A program made the position numbers and the translations under genes. Positions 63,940-64,000 of a DNA stretch of 64,000 nt are shown one piece after another. Location of the stretch: the NCBI RefSeq assembly GCF_013044515.1, contig NZ_JABEPR010000002.1, positions 496,001-560,000 on the forward strand, given 5' to 3'. The notes under the pieces were generated by a model, which saw nothing but the letters and a program-made list of their open reading frames with translations, was not told the origin of the DNA and did no database searches. The number at the start of each line of letters is the position of its first letter. The first letter of the stretch is position 1. The DNA comes from Sphingomonas sp. ID1715. GTDB lineage: Bacteria; Pseudomonadota; Alphaproteobacteria; Sphingomonadales; Sphingomonadaceae.

Positions 63940-64000
63940 ATGACACCGGAAGAGATGGAGCGCGACACGTCACCCGTCCGCGCGCAGATCGGACGAGATG
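63940..64000 (+). CDS. Possible start of next gene, cut by window end
   Basis: Open frame of 20 codons from an ATG (MTPEEMERDTSPVRAQIGRD) to the window end. No clear ribosome site, so it could start elsewhere; the residues are plausible as a protein N-terminus. No family can be named. Confidence 0.35.
   Translation, partial: MTPEEMERDTSPVRAQIGRD

Overview
The window is a gene-dense, high-GC stretch of alphaproteobacterial chromosome, most likely from a sphingomonad (Sphingomonas or a close relative). The evidence is three large TonB-dependent receptors, two small secreted proteins ending in the PEPxxWA sorting signal, the DUF2794/DUF2093/DUF3008 small families, LplT-like and MoxR/VWA pairs, an AhpC-AhpD-OxyR module, and eleven dispersed palindromic repeats. 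I saw no rRNA, tRNA, CRISPR array, prophage or insertion sequence. Most genes are housekeeping, and coordinates 1-64000 read as ordinary core chromosome.

Layout. 1-3.1 kb: the end of a short-chain dehydrogenase, a DUF2157-type membrane protein, then DUF2794 with serine acetyltransferase. 3.2-9.8 kb: a TauE/SafE permease converging on a long minus-strand cluster (rpmH, rnpA, yidD, yidC, engB, a GST and dapE), with one cupin gene inserted on the opposite strand. 9.9-16 kb: comM, the peroxide-defence set ahpD, ahpC and oxyR, the operon pgsA-moaD-moaE, and a PEPxxWA protein. 16-22.5 kb: an LplT-like transporter, a small-protein/secreted-protein/xerD/accA operon and a spermidine-synthase-like methyltransferase-fold protein. 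22.5-31.6 kb: TonB receptor 1, an acyl-CoA dehydrogenase with a MerR regulator and its probable operator, a MoxR ATPase and its VWA partner. 31.6-39.5 kb: a GT39-like membrane protein, a soluble chemoreceptor, dxs, a Zur-type regulator, a second PEPxxWA protein, a MerC-like protein with a Zur-box-like site, heme A synthase and cutA. 39.5-45.4 kb: TonB receptor 2, a fused ThiS-ThiG, and aroQ-accB-accC. 45.5-54.8 kb: epoxide-hydrolase-like protein, coniferyl-aldehyde-type dehydrogenase, an M28 peptidase, DUF2490, clpB, and a sulfotransferase-like protein. 54.9-64 kb: TonB receptor 3, an M23 peptidase with DUF2093 and xseA, purD, a helix-hairpin-helix membrane protein and an RcnB-like protein.

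Points that stand out are mostly about gene architecture. The RnpA reading frame is open across the whole of rpmH and lacks an ordinary start codon in front of its conserved N-terminus, which resembles the nested arrangement known from Thermus. The same gene ends inside a dispersed repeat that supplies its last 25 residues. ThiS and ThiG are one polypeptide with the ThiS di-glycine buried inside. Two divergent pairs (dapE/cupin and xseA/purD) have start codons 6 bp apart or sharing a CATG. A 22-bp operator-like motif occurs both in front of clpB and in front of TonB receptor 3.

Limits: all names rest on reading translated sequence and motifs by eye. No database search, structure prediction or RNA folding was run.
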